Source: Ornithinimicrobium sp. INDO-MA30-4 | Lineage (GTDB): Bacteria; Actinomycetota; Actinomycetes; Actinomycetales; Dermatophilaceae | DNA length: 64,000 bases | Direction of reading: 5' to 3' | Assembly (NCBI RefSeq): GCF_021535045.1 | Contig: NZ_CP091057.1 | Location: 48,121-112,120 of the forward strand | Shown: positions 8,662-17,082 of the stretch, in pieces | How the letters are laid out: every line of letters starts with the position of its first letter | Numbering within the stretch: the stretch's first letter is position 1 | The notes under the pieces: model-generated | Databases searched by the model: none | Told to the model about the DNA's origin: nothing | What the model saw: the letters and a program-made list of their open reading frames with translations, nothing else | Position numbers and translations under genes: made by a program

Positions 8662-9332
8662 GAGGCAACCAGTTCCTGGGGTCGCGCAACTAGATCGGCC
8701 AAGTCAGGCCGATCGGCCGTAGTCAACAACTCGGCTAACCGGGTCTTCACGTCTTCTGGCTCAGTCACTGATGCCGCAGCCAGTCGCTTGGCGTCCAGGG
8801 TGCCTGTCCTCAGCAAATGCTGGAGTATCTTCTCTGCGGCTGGCGATGGCTCCTCAACCACATCCTCCCACCGCGACAACACCTCCAGGAGTGCCACTTC
8901 ACGTGGCCTCAACCCAGCTTTCACTCGACCGGTCCGGCTATTCCTCGACACGAAGTGAAGGGAACCCAGATCAGTCGGCGCCCGCATAGGGACGGCAAAA
9001 TCCTGCTTCCTAGGGATTTGGGTCGACAACCTCAGTAGGTTTGCTGCAGCAAAGCCAGCGGGGCCAACACCAAGCCCGGGAACCAATTCAGCCACGAGCC
9101 TCTCAGGTGGTGGCGGCGACATGCCCAAGGGTGTCCGACGTCCGCGCCAATACAAGCCTCGTCTGACACGACGCAACTCACCTTCATCGACCAGACGCGA
9201 GAGCAGATGGTGAGTTGTTGAGCCTTTCAGCAAGAAATCCTTGGGTTGCCAAAACCTTGACGACGAGGACAGGATCCTGTCTTTGGCCTCAGCCGCACCC
9301 TTCCGATCGCGTGGAAGAGTTTCGGCACTCAC
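8658..9332 (-). CDS. abiEi: AbiEi-type antitoxin and repressor
   Basis: The 224-residue protein has the AbiEi plan: an N-terminal winged helix-turn-helix (about residues 40-75, LLSRLVDEGELRRVRRGLYW) and a C-terminal domain used for neutralisation (PREVALLEVL.RW). Family members neutralise AbiEii without a stable complex and repress their own promoter by binding paired repeats. The repeats at 9352-9403 lie just upstream. A Shine-Dalgarno GGAGG sits about ten bases before the GTG at 9332, which decides the start. The gene overlaps abiEii by 4 bp. Confidence 0.88.
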   Translation of the reverse strand: MSAETLPRDRKGAAEAKDRILSSSSRFWQPKDFLLKGSTTHHLLSRLVDEGELRRVRRGLYWRGRRTPLGMSPPPPERLVAELVPGLGVGPAGFAAANLLRLSTQIPRKQDFAVPMRAPTDLGSLHFVSRNSRTGRVKAGLRPREVALLEVLSRWEDVVEEPSPAAEKILQHLLRTGTLDAKRLAAASVTEPEDVKTRLAELLTTADRPDLADLVARPQELVAS

Positions 9333-9351
9333 AGAACCCTACCTCCGTGTC

Positions 9352-9403
9352 TCGATACGAATAACTGCACTAACTGTACAGTATTTCGATACGAGTAACT
9401 GCA
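9352..9403 (-). promoter_or_regulatory. AbiE operator: two 18-bp direct repeats
   Basis: TCGATACGAATAACTGCA at 9352-9369 and TCGATACGAGTAACTGCA at 9386-9403 match at 17 of 18 positions and lie 34 bp apart, just upstream of the abiEi start. Autorepression through such repeats is known for AbiEi proteins, so these are the likely binding sites. The promoter itself must lie within or between them. Confidence 0.7.
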
Positions 9404-9755
9404 TTACTGGAGATGTCCCTCCCGGTCAAAGTGATACGACATGGCACGACGCTGCACCGCGTCTGGTGTTGATTCTGAGTTGCGTCTTGGGGTAGTTGGG
9501 TGTGTGGTGCCCACCGAGGGGGGGTCGGTGGGCACCACGCGGCAAGGAGCACGATTAGTGGCTGGGAAAGCCACCCGCGCTCGACTAGCCGATTGGGCGA
9601 GGGTTATTAGAGGAGGGGATCCCCACCTTCGCCCAAGCAGTGAGGTTAGCAGCGTTGAGGTTGTTGCTGCTGGAAAGCCTGTGGACAGCACGGACTGTAG
9701 GGCTTAGAAGCTGAGATTTGGCGACACTGAGCCTGAGCGCTTCTGTTGATGTTCA
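9404..9755. other. Gene-free stretch with stable hairpins between abiE and rep
   Basis: About 350 bp without a supported gene. It contains the 14-bp-stem hairpin at 9504-9538 and a second weaker dyad (TTGGGCGA near 9593 and TCGCCCAA near 9631). Because it lies at the end of the replication gene it could include part of an origin or simply terminators. No iterons are evident. Confidence 0.4.
9504..9538. terminator. Very stable hairpin with a G7 loop
   Basis: GTGGTGCCCACCGA (9504-9517) pairs perfectly with TCGGTGGGCACCAC (9525-9538) around a loop of seven Gs. There is no U-run on either side, so a classic intrinsic terminator is not certain. A replication-linked or insulating structure is possible. 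Confidence 0.55.
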
Positions 9756-11748
9756 TCAGGAAGCGTTTTGAGCGGACGCTTCCTGTACTGGCGTCGCAGA
9801 AATATCGTCAGGAGCGGCAAGAGACTCTAGGAGTACCCTGGCTTGTCGGTAGTCGGCACGCCCAGCCGCAGTGCGGGGGTGTGCGCCGTAGACGTTCGTG
9901 CCAATGTCCGGCAGTAGGCCTAGTTGTCCCGGTCCTGGGCGTGAGCGCACGCTTAACCGCCGCGGTGCTTTCATCCAAGCTTCTTCGGAAAGCCACCAGC
10001 CCCACAACTGCCGCTCGAGGTGGTACGTCTTTGCTCTGACTGCTAGCCGGCCATCGACGCCTAGTTGGCGTGACACCTTGCGGCGCCGGTCTTGTCTTGG
10101 GCGACGCCAACCAGCCTTAGACCTCAACACAATGCCCGCCACGACTAACCGGTCAAGCACAAACAAAGCCTGCTCCTTCGTGGCTCCCACCAACCGACAA
10201 ACCATCCCCAGATCAGTCGTTTCAGTACCCAACCGGGCAAAGACATTCCCAGCAAAAACCCCAAGAGCAGGAGCACAACTGAAGACATCATGGGAGGAAG
10301 CGACAGTTCTGGAGGTGAGATCAGTGAGGAGGATGGATCGTTCAGCAGTGCCACTACCAACAGCGGGGCGTGGGTCCACTTGTGACCGATCTGTATCGGT
10401 AGCACTGTGGATAACAACTCCGGGCCTGACGCACCACGTTGCACCATGGGGCCCATCAGCTGGTACCACCCGTGTCACCCAACCGTCTGCGGCCAGTGCC
10501 CACAACGCCGTACGGGCTGTCTCACGACCGATGCCAGCCAGAAGAGCCAGGCGTCGGATGTCAGCTTCCACGGTGACGTCGAGGGCCTGCAGCGCGAGGA
10601 TGCTCAGCACATCGAGAACTCGACGATGACCAGGCCCAGCCCCCGTGGCCCAACGCCCCCGGCAGCATCAGCCTTGGCCTGCACCGCCCGAACGTGAGTG
10701 GCGATCTCATACGCCCGGATATCGAAGGTGGGGTCCTGACCACCTTCGCGTTGGTTCGTCGCCACATAGGTGACTGCTTTGTCCCATTGGCGTCTCAGCA
10801 GCCGCTGAGCGTCTTCGCGACTGCGACGTTTACGTTGGCTACGTTCGCGGTAGGTCCGGATGTGCTCTAGTCCGGGTTTGGTGTCGACGAGGGCTGCGAC
10901 CTCGGCGTAACGCCACTTCGCCGCGGCCGCGCCCATCAGGACCCGCCATAACACGGCGGACGCATCACCAGAGGCAGCATCCTCATCAAGGGCGGCCGCA
11001 CTGATCGCTGACAGGTCACGCCGTGGGCCAGGCAAATGCAGCTGGCCATGCTCATCGACAGGGATCGGAGTACGCGCATCCAGTGAATGGGAAGGTTCAA
11101 CATCGCCCACGAGTAGCGCCAACCTGGCAACGAGGTCTTTGACCTGGGCTCGGGTCCCTGTCGGGTTAGCCAAGGTCGAGGTATCACCACTCAGGACGGT
11201 CGAGACCCCACCGGAACGGTGCGGTGACCCCGGCGGGCGCAGGCAGCCAGTAACAGGGTTAGTCAAGGGTGCTATGTCGAGGCTAGGGCACAGGGCACGA
11301 GCCAATCGGGCGAGCGTGGCCACCAGGTCTGCTTCGACACCCTCGGTCAGTGCCAGCCACACGTGCCGGCCCCCGAGGGACCCGATTCGCAGATGACCGC
11401 TGGTAAGCCAACCTCACTGAGGAACCCGGCCAGGGTCTGGGCATCTCGGGCAGATGCAGGTGCCGATCCCTCAGTTTTGGCGTCGAAGTCGAACCCGATG
11501 AGTCGGAACTGGCGGTCCGTATCAGTTAGGTGCACCGCCCACGGGCGCTGCGGGATGTCCCCATCGACGCTGTGATCGGCACCTGGCCGGTACTCATTAA
11601 GTACGTGCCCATAGGCGTCAACAGCAGCGATCCGCACCTTTGCCCGCGGGCTCATCGCCGCAGTCAGATGCCAAAAATCGCCATCTCGGGCGTTTTTATC
11701 GGCGTTTCCTGCACCGATTTGGCGCCCAGGTGTTAATCTGGGTAGCAC
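9756..11748 (-). CDS. Primase-like plasmid replication protein with C-terminal winged helix (two frameshifts)
   Basis: Three pieces make one protein of about 665 residues. The N-terminal part has the archaeo-eukaryotic primase-like pattern of actinobacterial replication initiators: a metal-binding strand LIGFDFDAK, then SGPSGGRHVWLAL and PLTNPVTGCLRPPGSPH. A helical middle follows, and the C-terminal piece carries a helix-turn-helix (LALLAGIGRETARTALWAL) and a basic end. The frame changes fall in C runs at 11370-11374 and 10656-10660; one more base in each restores the reading. This is the most likely replication initiator of the element. The hairpin at 9758-9784 overlaps the end. Exact start is uncertain. 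Confidence 0.72.
9758..9784 (-). terminator. Hairpin at the end of the replication gene
   Basis: AGGAAGCGT (9758-9766) and ACGCTTCCT (9776-9784) form a perfect 9-bp stem with a 9-base loop. It overlaps the last codons and stop of the replication gene and is placed as its terminator, although no U-run follows. Confidence 0.5.
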
Positions 11749-11837
11749 AAAGCCTCCTTCCCCAGGGATTCACATCGGGAACCGGGTCGTAACCGGTTTT
11801 CTACTTCGACTGAAGGCTCCTGTTGGCGCAGGGGCCT

Positions 11838-11857
11838 TAGTCATGTCTGGGGCACTG
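11838..11857 (-). terminator. Possible terminator hairpin downstream of the ribbon-helix-helix gene
   Basis: TCTGGG and CCCAGA form a short dyad, and a GGCTCCTG/CAGGGGCC stem-loop lies just to its left at about 11815-11836. Both lie between the ribbon-helix-helix gene and the replication gene, where they could attenuate read-through. Confidence 0.35.
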
Positions 11858-11870
11858 CCCAGATCAAGGT

Positions 11871-12200
11871 CTATGAGGCGCGGAGGTTCAACTCCTCTTG
11901 GCCGGGTATGGGCTGATCCCACCACGTAGGAACACCGTCAGGCCCCAGGTCTAACTGAGCATTGATGAATGCCTGCATGAACTCAGCAAGGCTCACACCA
12001 CATTCTTCCGCCGAGCGATCAAGTTGTGCCTTGAGCTCGGGGTCAACCTTTGCGTAAATAGGAACAAAGCCCTTTGCCGCGCCCCTGGGGCGGCGGCGAT
12101 CAATACTCCGGTCAGCAGCCATGTCACTGACACTATCGCTATTGCTATCGCCACCTAGGGAAGTCGCGGGCGTGTCGGAGCCGGATCGCGCTGTGATCAT
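11871..12200 (-). CDS. Ribbon-helix-helix type DNA-binding protein
   Basis: The 109-residue protein has a disordered, basic N-terminus and a C-terminal CopG/Arc-like block. That block has a strand (FVPIYAKVD), a helix (PELKAQLDRSAEECG) and a second helix (SLAEFMQAFINAQLDL), the usual dimeric ribbon-helix-helix layout. Such proteins often control copy number or replication genes, and this one lies directly upstream of the replication protein on the same strand. It overlaps the preceding gene by 4 bp. A partition or relaxosome accessory role is also possible. Confidence 0.6.
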   Translation of the reverse strand: MITARSGSDTPATSLGGDSNSDSVSDMAADRSIDRRRPRGAAKGFVPIYAKVDPELKAQLDRSAEECGVSLAEFMQAFINAQLDLGPDGVPTWWDQPIPGQEELNLRAS

Positions 12201-13638
12201 CGCGACGGACCAGACGTCACAGACTTGGAGCGACTCAAACTCATCAATCGTTCGTGGGCGGTCACAGCCGGCTTCTTTGCTCCAGAGGTTTCTGTTGGCG
12301 GCGAGGTCGTCGACGTCAACAATCTCGCGGTCGTGCTGTGCGCGTGCTTAGACAAGTCCAACGTTCTCGAACCCTGCGAATCCATCAACACCCTCAACTC
12401 ACCGGGCATCCGGATCGTTTTGTTGCTTTGAAGGACGTTGGCGACAAGCAGCGACTGCTGAGAGACTAAGCCCTCTCGCTGCATGACCTGCTTAGCACCT
12501 TGAGAGAACACAGCTAGATCGGGATCCTGGCCAGCCTGCCGAACCGCGTGGGCAATGCCCACCGAACTAGCCAGATGGCTCTGAACATTCAAGGCTGCTT
12601 TGCCCACATCCAGGCGTGAAGCCACGACATCAGGAGTGGCCATCGTTCCATCGTTGTGGGTAATTTCTCGGGTTGCCGCCCTCAACTCCAGAGCCGCAGC
12701 CTGGAGAGGCTCCGGTGGTAAAGCGGTGCTGCGGCGCGGACTCATCAGCGACCAATCCCGCGCTTGGCGAGCCCAACCAAGTTGCGAGCCCTCCAAGGCA
12801 GGCCTGGCATAGGCCTCGAACTGTAAGCTGTCGCTGTGCCCAGTGACAGCTGAAGCACCCAGCACGACTCGTGCCGTTGATCGCAACGACGCCTCTTGTT
12901 GACAGATAAAACTCAAGGTCGCGGCGGAAGGTGAAGAGACAAGAGCCCGGTTGGCTTGAATGTCCCACCCGCTTAAAGCCATCGCTAACCGTTGCGGATC
13001 AACTGAAGGTCGGTGCACCCCGGTAAATCTCGTGGCCACCGGCCCTGCAGCCACGTGCCCGCCATAGTCTCAGCGGCAGCCACCCGCTGCTGAACATCAA
13101 CCAAATGGGCGACGCCATACCCGCTATCCGTGTACTCACGGCCACTATGTGCTTCCTGGTGATCCCTCATGTTGCTCGCCAACGCCACAGTCGTTGCGTG
13201 CGCTGACACGTAAAGCGTATGAACAATCTGGGTCCGAGCAGCCTGCGCGTCTGCCTGTTGTGCACGCGAAGGCCGCAGTGGCTGCGGATACTTACTCACC
13301 AACTCCGTCGCCCTCGCCAAGTTCTCGGCAATCGACGTCATCTCGTCATCAAAACGAATCCCCTCCCCCGGCGACACTCTTCCCGCTGTCTGCAGCCCTC
13401 GCGCAGACTGGGCTAGTTGTCCCAACAAACCATCTTGTTCCTTCACGATGCCACCCCCAGCCTCCTGACGTTGCGGCGCGATCGCCGACCAGAAGTCCGC
13501 AGCAGTCTCTACGGACTCACCCCACGTTCGCGCCATAGCTCGCCCGTCGCGATCCGGAGCATCTTCAAGCAGTCTGCGCGCGAGTTGCTCGGCCTCCAAC
13601 AGAACCTCCCCCACGCTCCGCTCATCACGCGGGCTCAT
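12197..13638 (-). CDS. Large helical protein of unknown function (one frameshift)
   Basis: Two pieces (12985-13638 and 12197-13054) join to about 480 residues if one C is added near 13042, giving GTWLQGPVATRFTG across the junction. The sequence is alanine- and glutamine-rich and predicted mostly helical, with no membrane segment and no catalytic motif I recognise. It sits in a tight run of three genes ending at the ribbon-helix-helix gene, with 4-bp overlaps on both sides, so it belongs to the replication/maintenance module. Possible roles are a structural or DNA-associated accessory protein of the element. Confidence 0.5.
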
Positions 13639-14003
13639 GACCGGTCCCTGAGTGCATCAACCAACCTCACGATCAAGGCAGACATGCCCTCAGGGAACTG
13701 ACTGATCGACAGCTCCCGCGACACGGACTCAGCACGTTGCAACAGCACCAGAGCTGATACTTCCGACGACTCGACCAGTAACGGTGCGTTGAGCACGAAA
13801 CCAGCGGGCAAGAGACTAAGGCCCTCATCGCGAAGTATGCGGGCATCCATCGCCAGGTCATCCGCCACCAGGTCGCCCTGTAAGACTGGAGCCTCAACAA
13901 GAGCATCCAACGCCTGCTGCAGGGCCTGATCAAACAGTTGGACCATCCGCTCCAGGGCTTGAACGCCTGGAGAAACCTGACTTGTAACCGACATTTCTTC
14001 CAT
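13635..14003 (-). CDS. Small helical protein of unknown function
   Basis: The reading starting at ATG 14003 gives about 122 residues, largely helical and leucine/alanine-rich, with no signal peptide. A longer upstream reading exists, but its extra residues look non-coding and run across the inverted repeat at 14123-14146, so the shorter start is preferred. The gene overlaps the large helical protein gene by 4 bp and is the first gene of this leftward operon. The operator-like palindrome lies about 120 bp upstream. Confidence 0.5.
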   Translation of the reverse strand: MEEMSVTSQVSPGVQALERMVQLFDQALQQALDALVEAPVLQGDLVADDLAMDARILRDEGLSLLPAGFVLNAPLLVESSEVSALVLLQRAESVSRELSISQFPEGMSALIVRLVDALRDRS

Positions 14004-14427
14004 CCCGTCTTTCTGGTGCGCACCTCTGCGCACGTGCTGAACCCTCCACTGGAGCCCAGCCCGTCGTGACACATTCACGTCGGCCAGACCTGTGGGGAAA
14101 CACTCCACGAACGGAAGCCCGTGGGTAAGTACGCCTGTACTTACCCGAGGCCAGAGAACGCGCTCAACAGGGTCACGCGCAGCCAGCGCAATGCCAACAC
14201 CCCTCCGTTCCCTCAAGGCTTTTCCTGAACCTGACGTACACCACTACATACCGAGCCGCCCACGGGCCAGACATCATGGCTGTGTTCACCGCCTGAACCC
14301 CAACAGACTTAGGTCCGATCACCGTGGTGGATACTCATCCAGTAGTGGGCAGACACGTGACAACGACAATTGTCGCGGTACGCCGGTGACTGAACCGCCG
14401 CGAGAGGTCAGAAGGGGCTTGGCAGCG
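14004..14427. other. Divergent intergenic region with an operator-like palindrome
   Basis: These 424 bp separate a leftward operon (starting at 14003) from a rightward membrane-protein gene (14428). Apart from the palindrome at 14123-14146 no repeats or genes are evident. Promoters for both directions must lie here. Confidence 0.5.
14123..14146. promoter_or_regulatory. Perfect 10-bp inverted repeat, probable operator
   Basis: GGGTAAGTAC (14123-14132) and GTACTTACCC (14137-14146) are perfect inverted copies separated by 4 bp, the geometry expected for a dimeric helix-turn-helix or ribbon-helix-helix repressor. The site lies between the two divergent transcription units. The ribbon-helix-helix protein at 11871 or the XRE protein at 58816 are candidate ligands. 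Confidence 0.6.
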
Positions 14428-15891
14428 ATGGGGCACTACGAGACTTGGCTCGACTGGCTATTTTCTCCTCTTTCGTGGCTAGTCCACTGGCTTGAAAGGG
14501 AAACAGAGCAGCCTTTAGGCACAGGGCTTGAGGGGTTCCTCACCCTCTTCGCACTGTCCTCTATTGCGGCATTCTTAGGCCTCGCGGTGAGGATGTTCGT
14601 GATGTTCCCCGTTCTGTGGCAACTCGACGGCCTGCTCGAATCAATCTTTCGATGGTCCGTTAAGGGGAAAGACCTGGTCGTCATACAGCGTGGCGCTGAA
14701 CGCTATGTAGCAACCGCATCGGTGATATCTCAACTTCGCAGGCTGACAGGTGTTCGCTATGGTTATCCCGCCGAAACCCGAAAGCGTCCAACGACAAACA
14801 CCACTCACTCCGTGGGTAAAGCAGCAACACGTTTCGTCCTAGCTGTGCCCAGTAGCGTGATGTCTATCGTTCGCTGGATCATTGTGTGGGTGCGCCAGCC
14901 CCTCGGTGCCTACCTGTTCATCGGGTCGGTCTGGCTGGCCCTCAGGCCTGCATCCGACGCTGCGCTGCAGAACGGTCAAGGCGTGATAGCCCAATTGGCT
15001 ACACCGACGGGTCTAGCCGTCCTAGCCGTCACTGTCGCCGCGGCCGCCTTTGCTCTTGATCACGGTCTGACGCCACGAACTCGAGGACGCAACGACCACC
15101 AACGGGAACAGGCCAGGCACGCAGAAGCAGCCCTCAGTAAGATGCGGAACGTGGCTAACTCCCTGCCGGGCGCCATCAACGACGTAGCCAGCGAACTCAT
15201 CGCCGTGAATCCTGACATCATGAGTAGCGCTGTCGAACACGCGACCGACGGTGACTACACCGTCGATCGCGACAGGGTCATCCAGGTAAAACACCGATTT
15301 CGCCAACCGCTCTCCCCCTTCGCGCTGGGTGGGCGCCGTGGGATTGATTGGGAAAAGGATGAGCCATTGCGCAATTACCAAAGCAATTACCAAAGTGGCC
15401 GCGTTGTCGGGTTACCGAACAAGCACCCCTGGGATCCATCAGCCACCGTCCGCACATCGTTTCGAGAACTAGGAATAATCCTTCGGGACACAACAGACTT
15501 CCACGTTGTGCGTGGTCAGGCCCCCCGACAATCACGGGAACTGCTATGGGACGTAAGGAGACCACCGAGAAACTCAGTGTTCAACAGCACAAAAGAAAAC
15601 CACATCACACAGTGCATGAGTCGTACCCGCCTTGAACAACGAGGTAAGCGCCTCGTCGACGGCTTCGCTAGATCACATCTAGGGCAAAACCCGAACCCGC
15701 AAAACGACTCTGACGAAGACCCCACGGCCCTGAACCTTGAACACCTGCTGAAGCAAGCACTCCATGACTTCGAAGAAGACTTGTGGGAAACCTGCACGAT
15801 CCTAGCCAGAGTGCGGCGTTTCAACGACGCCATCGACTCCTGGCAGAACCCCCGGAGTTGGCTGCGCAGACTCGGCAAGAGAACTGGTTAA
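14428..15891 (+). CDS. Membrane protein with a cytoplasmic C-terminal domain, unknown function
   Basis: The reading from ATG 14428, which follows a GAAGGGG ribosome site, gives about 487 residues. Four hydrophobic segments are visible: about residues 35-65, 145-165, 165-185 and 190-215. The remaining 270 residues are soluble and charged, with no catalytic motif recognised. It is transcribed alone and divergently from the replication operon. The long membrane-plus-cytoplasmic layout would suit an entry-exclusion or surface component, but nothing in the sequence proves this. An upstream extension of the frame to 14092 looks non-coding. Confidence 0.55.
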   Translation: MGHYETWLDWLFSPLSWLVHWLERETEQPLGTGLEGFLTLFALSSIAAFLGLAVRMFVMFPVLWQLDGLLESIFRWSVKGKDLVVIQRGAERYVATASVISQLRRLTGVRYGYPAETRKRPTTNTTHSVGKAATRFVLAVPSSVMSIVRWIIVWVRQPLGAYLFIGSVWLALRPASDAALQNGQGVIAQLATPTGLAVLAVTVAAAAFALDHGLTPRTRGRNDHQREQARHAEAALSKMRNVANSLPGAINDVASELIAVNPDIMSSAVEHATDGDYTVDRDRVIQVKHRFRQPLSPFALGGRRGIDWEKDEPLRNYQSNYQSGRVVGLPNKHPWDPSATVRTSFRELGIILRDTTDFHVVRGQAPRQSRELLWDVRRPPRNSVFNSTKENHITQCMSRTRLEQRGKRLVDGFARSHLGQNPNPQNDSDEDPTALNLEHLLKQALHDFEEDLWETCTILARVRRFNDAIDSWQNPRSWLRRLGKRTG

Positions 15892-15981
15892 CACCTCGCA
15901 CCCGAAAGCGACGGCCAGTCTCTAGCAGCGGGACTAGCCACAGAAGCACGCCCCGCTGCCCTAACACCAAGATCAAATAGT

Positions 15982-16488
15982 TCACGGCCAGAGCGGCATT
16001 TGTTGCCCATACCGTGCCCGCAGAGAACCAAGATGGTCTGACAACGCTTGTGGGTCATCTTTGGCAAGGTCCCGCAGGTACTGTGCTCGAACTCTGGCGC
16101 CTCGCTGGTCGGCAAGTGGTGACCCGATCAGGTTTCGTCGAGCGGCCCACTCGCGCCTGTTCTCTAGATACGAGGAGGCGATGATGTGCCCTTCGCCTAC
16201 CCGTTGGCACAGAGGGTTGTCGCAGCGGTGCCCCAGAACATCAACCTCGGCTAGAGCGTCGGCACCATGGACGATCGCGTACGCGAAGCGGTGAGCGACG
16301 ATTACTCGTCGCTCACAGATCCAGAATCTTCCATGACCGCCCCCGCTGATCGCACCGGTCCACCACCAGCATTCGTCTCCGGGGAGAGTGACGATCTTCG
16401 CTCCCCACCGTGCACGCACGGCGGGGTCTTTCACGGCCGACGCCACTACCTGACTAGAAGCATGATCCTCACGATGGTGCACACCCAT
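15982..16488 (-). CDS. HNH-type endonuclease
   Basis: The 168-residue protein has the zinc-bound HNH pattern seen in phage and plasmid homing-type nucleases: CWWWTGAISGGGHGRF, then HRFAYAIVHG, then a GHRCDNPLCQRVGEGHI segment holding the cysteine pair and the catalytic histidine region. The C-terminal 50 residues are basic and helical, suited to DNA binding. It is placed just downstream of a small coiled-coil gene on the same strand, next to the relaxase. It could be a free-standing homing endonuclease, a restriction-like nuclease or a helper in DNA processing. Confidence 0.75.
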   Translation of the reverse strand: MGVHHREDHASSQVVASAVKDPAVRARWGAKIVTLPGDECWWWTGAISGGGHGRFWICERRVIVAHRFAYAIVHGADALAEVDVLGHRCDNPLCQRVGEGHIIASSYLENRREWAARRNLIGSPLADQRGARVRAQYLRDLAKDDPQALSDHLGSLRARYGQQMPLWP

Positions 16489-16502
16489 GCTTGGCCTCGA
16501 TC

Positions 16503-16856
16503 TTAATCCTGGTTAGCGATCTCAACAGGTTCCGCTGCTGCCTCGACCTGAGCCTCACTTGAGCGGGTGTCCCCTGCGAGAGCACGGAGCCGGCCGGCTT
16601 CGCGCAAGCTGATCTCGCCAGACCATAAAGCGGCTTCAGCCAACGACATTCCTTCGCCCTTGGTCATTTGTCGCAGCGCCTCACCCGCACGTCGTTCCCG
16701 CAACAACACGGCCTCGTCGCGTTCTGCCAACTCCACACAGACTTGCATACCCAACGCCTGCAACCGCTTCTCACGCGCCGTCCGCTCCTCCAACACCCGC
16801 TTCTGCACTTCTCTGGCCGTACGACGAGCTACCTGACGAACAGTCTGATTCGACAC
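16503..16856 (-). CDS. Small basic coiled-coil protein, possible relaxosome accessory
   Basis: The 117-residue product is dominated by arginine- and glutamate-rich helices (RTAREVQKRVLEERTAREK) predicted to form a coiled coil. A GGAGAG ribosome site precedes the GTG at 16856. It is divergent from the relaxase gene and separated from it by about 225 bp, the position where mobilisation accessory proteins and the origin of transfer are often found. It ends 14 bp before the HNH gene. The role is an inference from context only. Confidence 0.5.
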   Translation of the reverse strand: MSNQTVRQVARRTAREVQKRVLEERTAREKRLQALGMQVCVELAERDEAVLLRERRAGEALRQMTKGEGMSLAEAALWSGEISLREAGRLRALAGDTRSSEAQVEAAAEPVEIANQD

Positions 16857-17082
16857 CGCACTCTCCTCTCAGCAACCTTCACCACACCTGTCACCTTCTA
16901 AGGCCCCGTGCGCCATCGCTCAAGATCACCGCAGCAGATCTGAGTCACCACATCGCCGACCAGAACCTCAACGCCCCCAGATCGAAACACCACGAACCAA
17001 GAGACACACACCTCTGGCATTGCCGGAGACCTCAGTGATGTTTCGTGACCCGCGAAGCCACTCGTGCTGGCCTCTTATAGGT
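16857..17082. other. Candidate origin-of-transfer region
   Basis: The 226-bp gap lies directly upstream of the relaxase gene and is divergently flanked. It contains short dyads (CACGAA near 16990 with TTCGTG near 17040; TCTGGC-ATT-GCCGGA near 17012-17026). These are weak, so the oriT assignment rests mainly on position. No long inverted repeat or conserved nick sequence is recognised. Confidence 0.3.
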
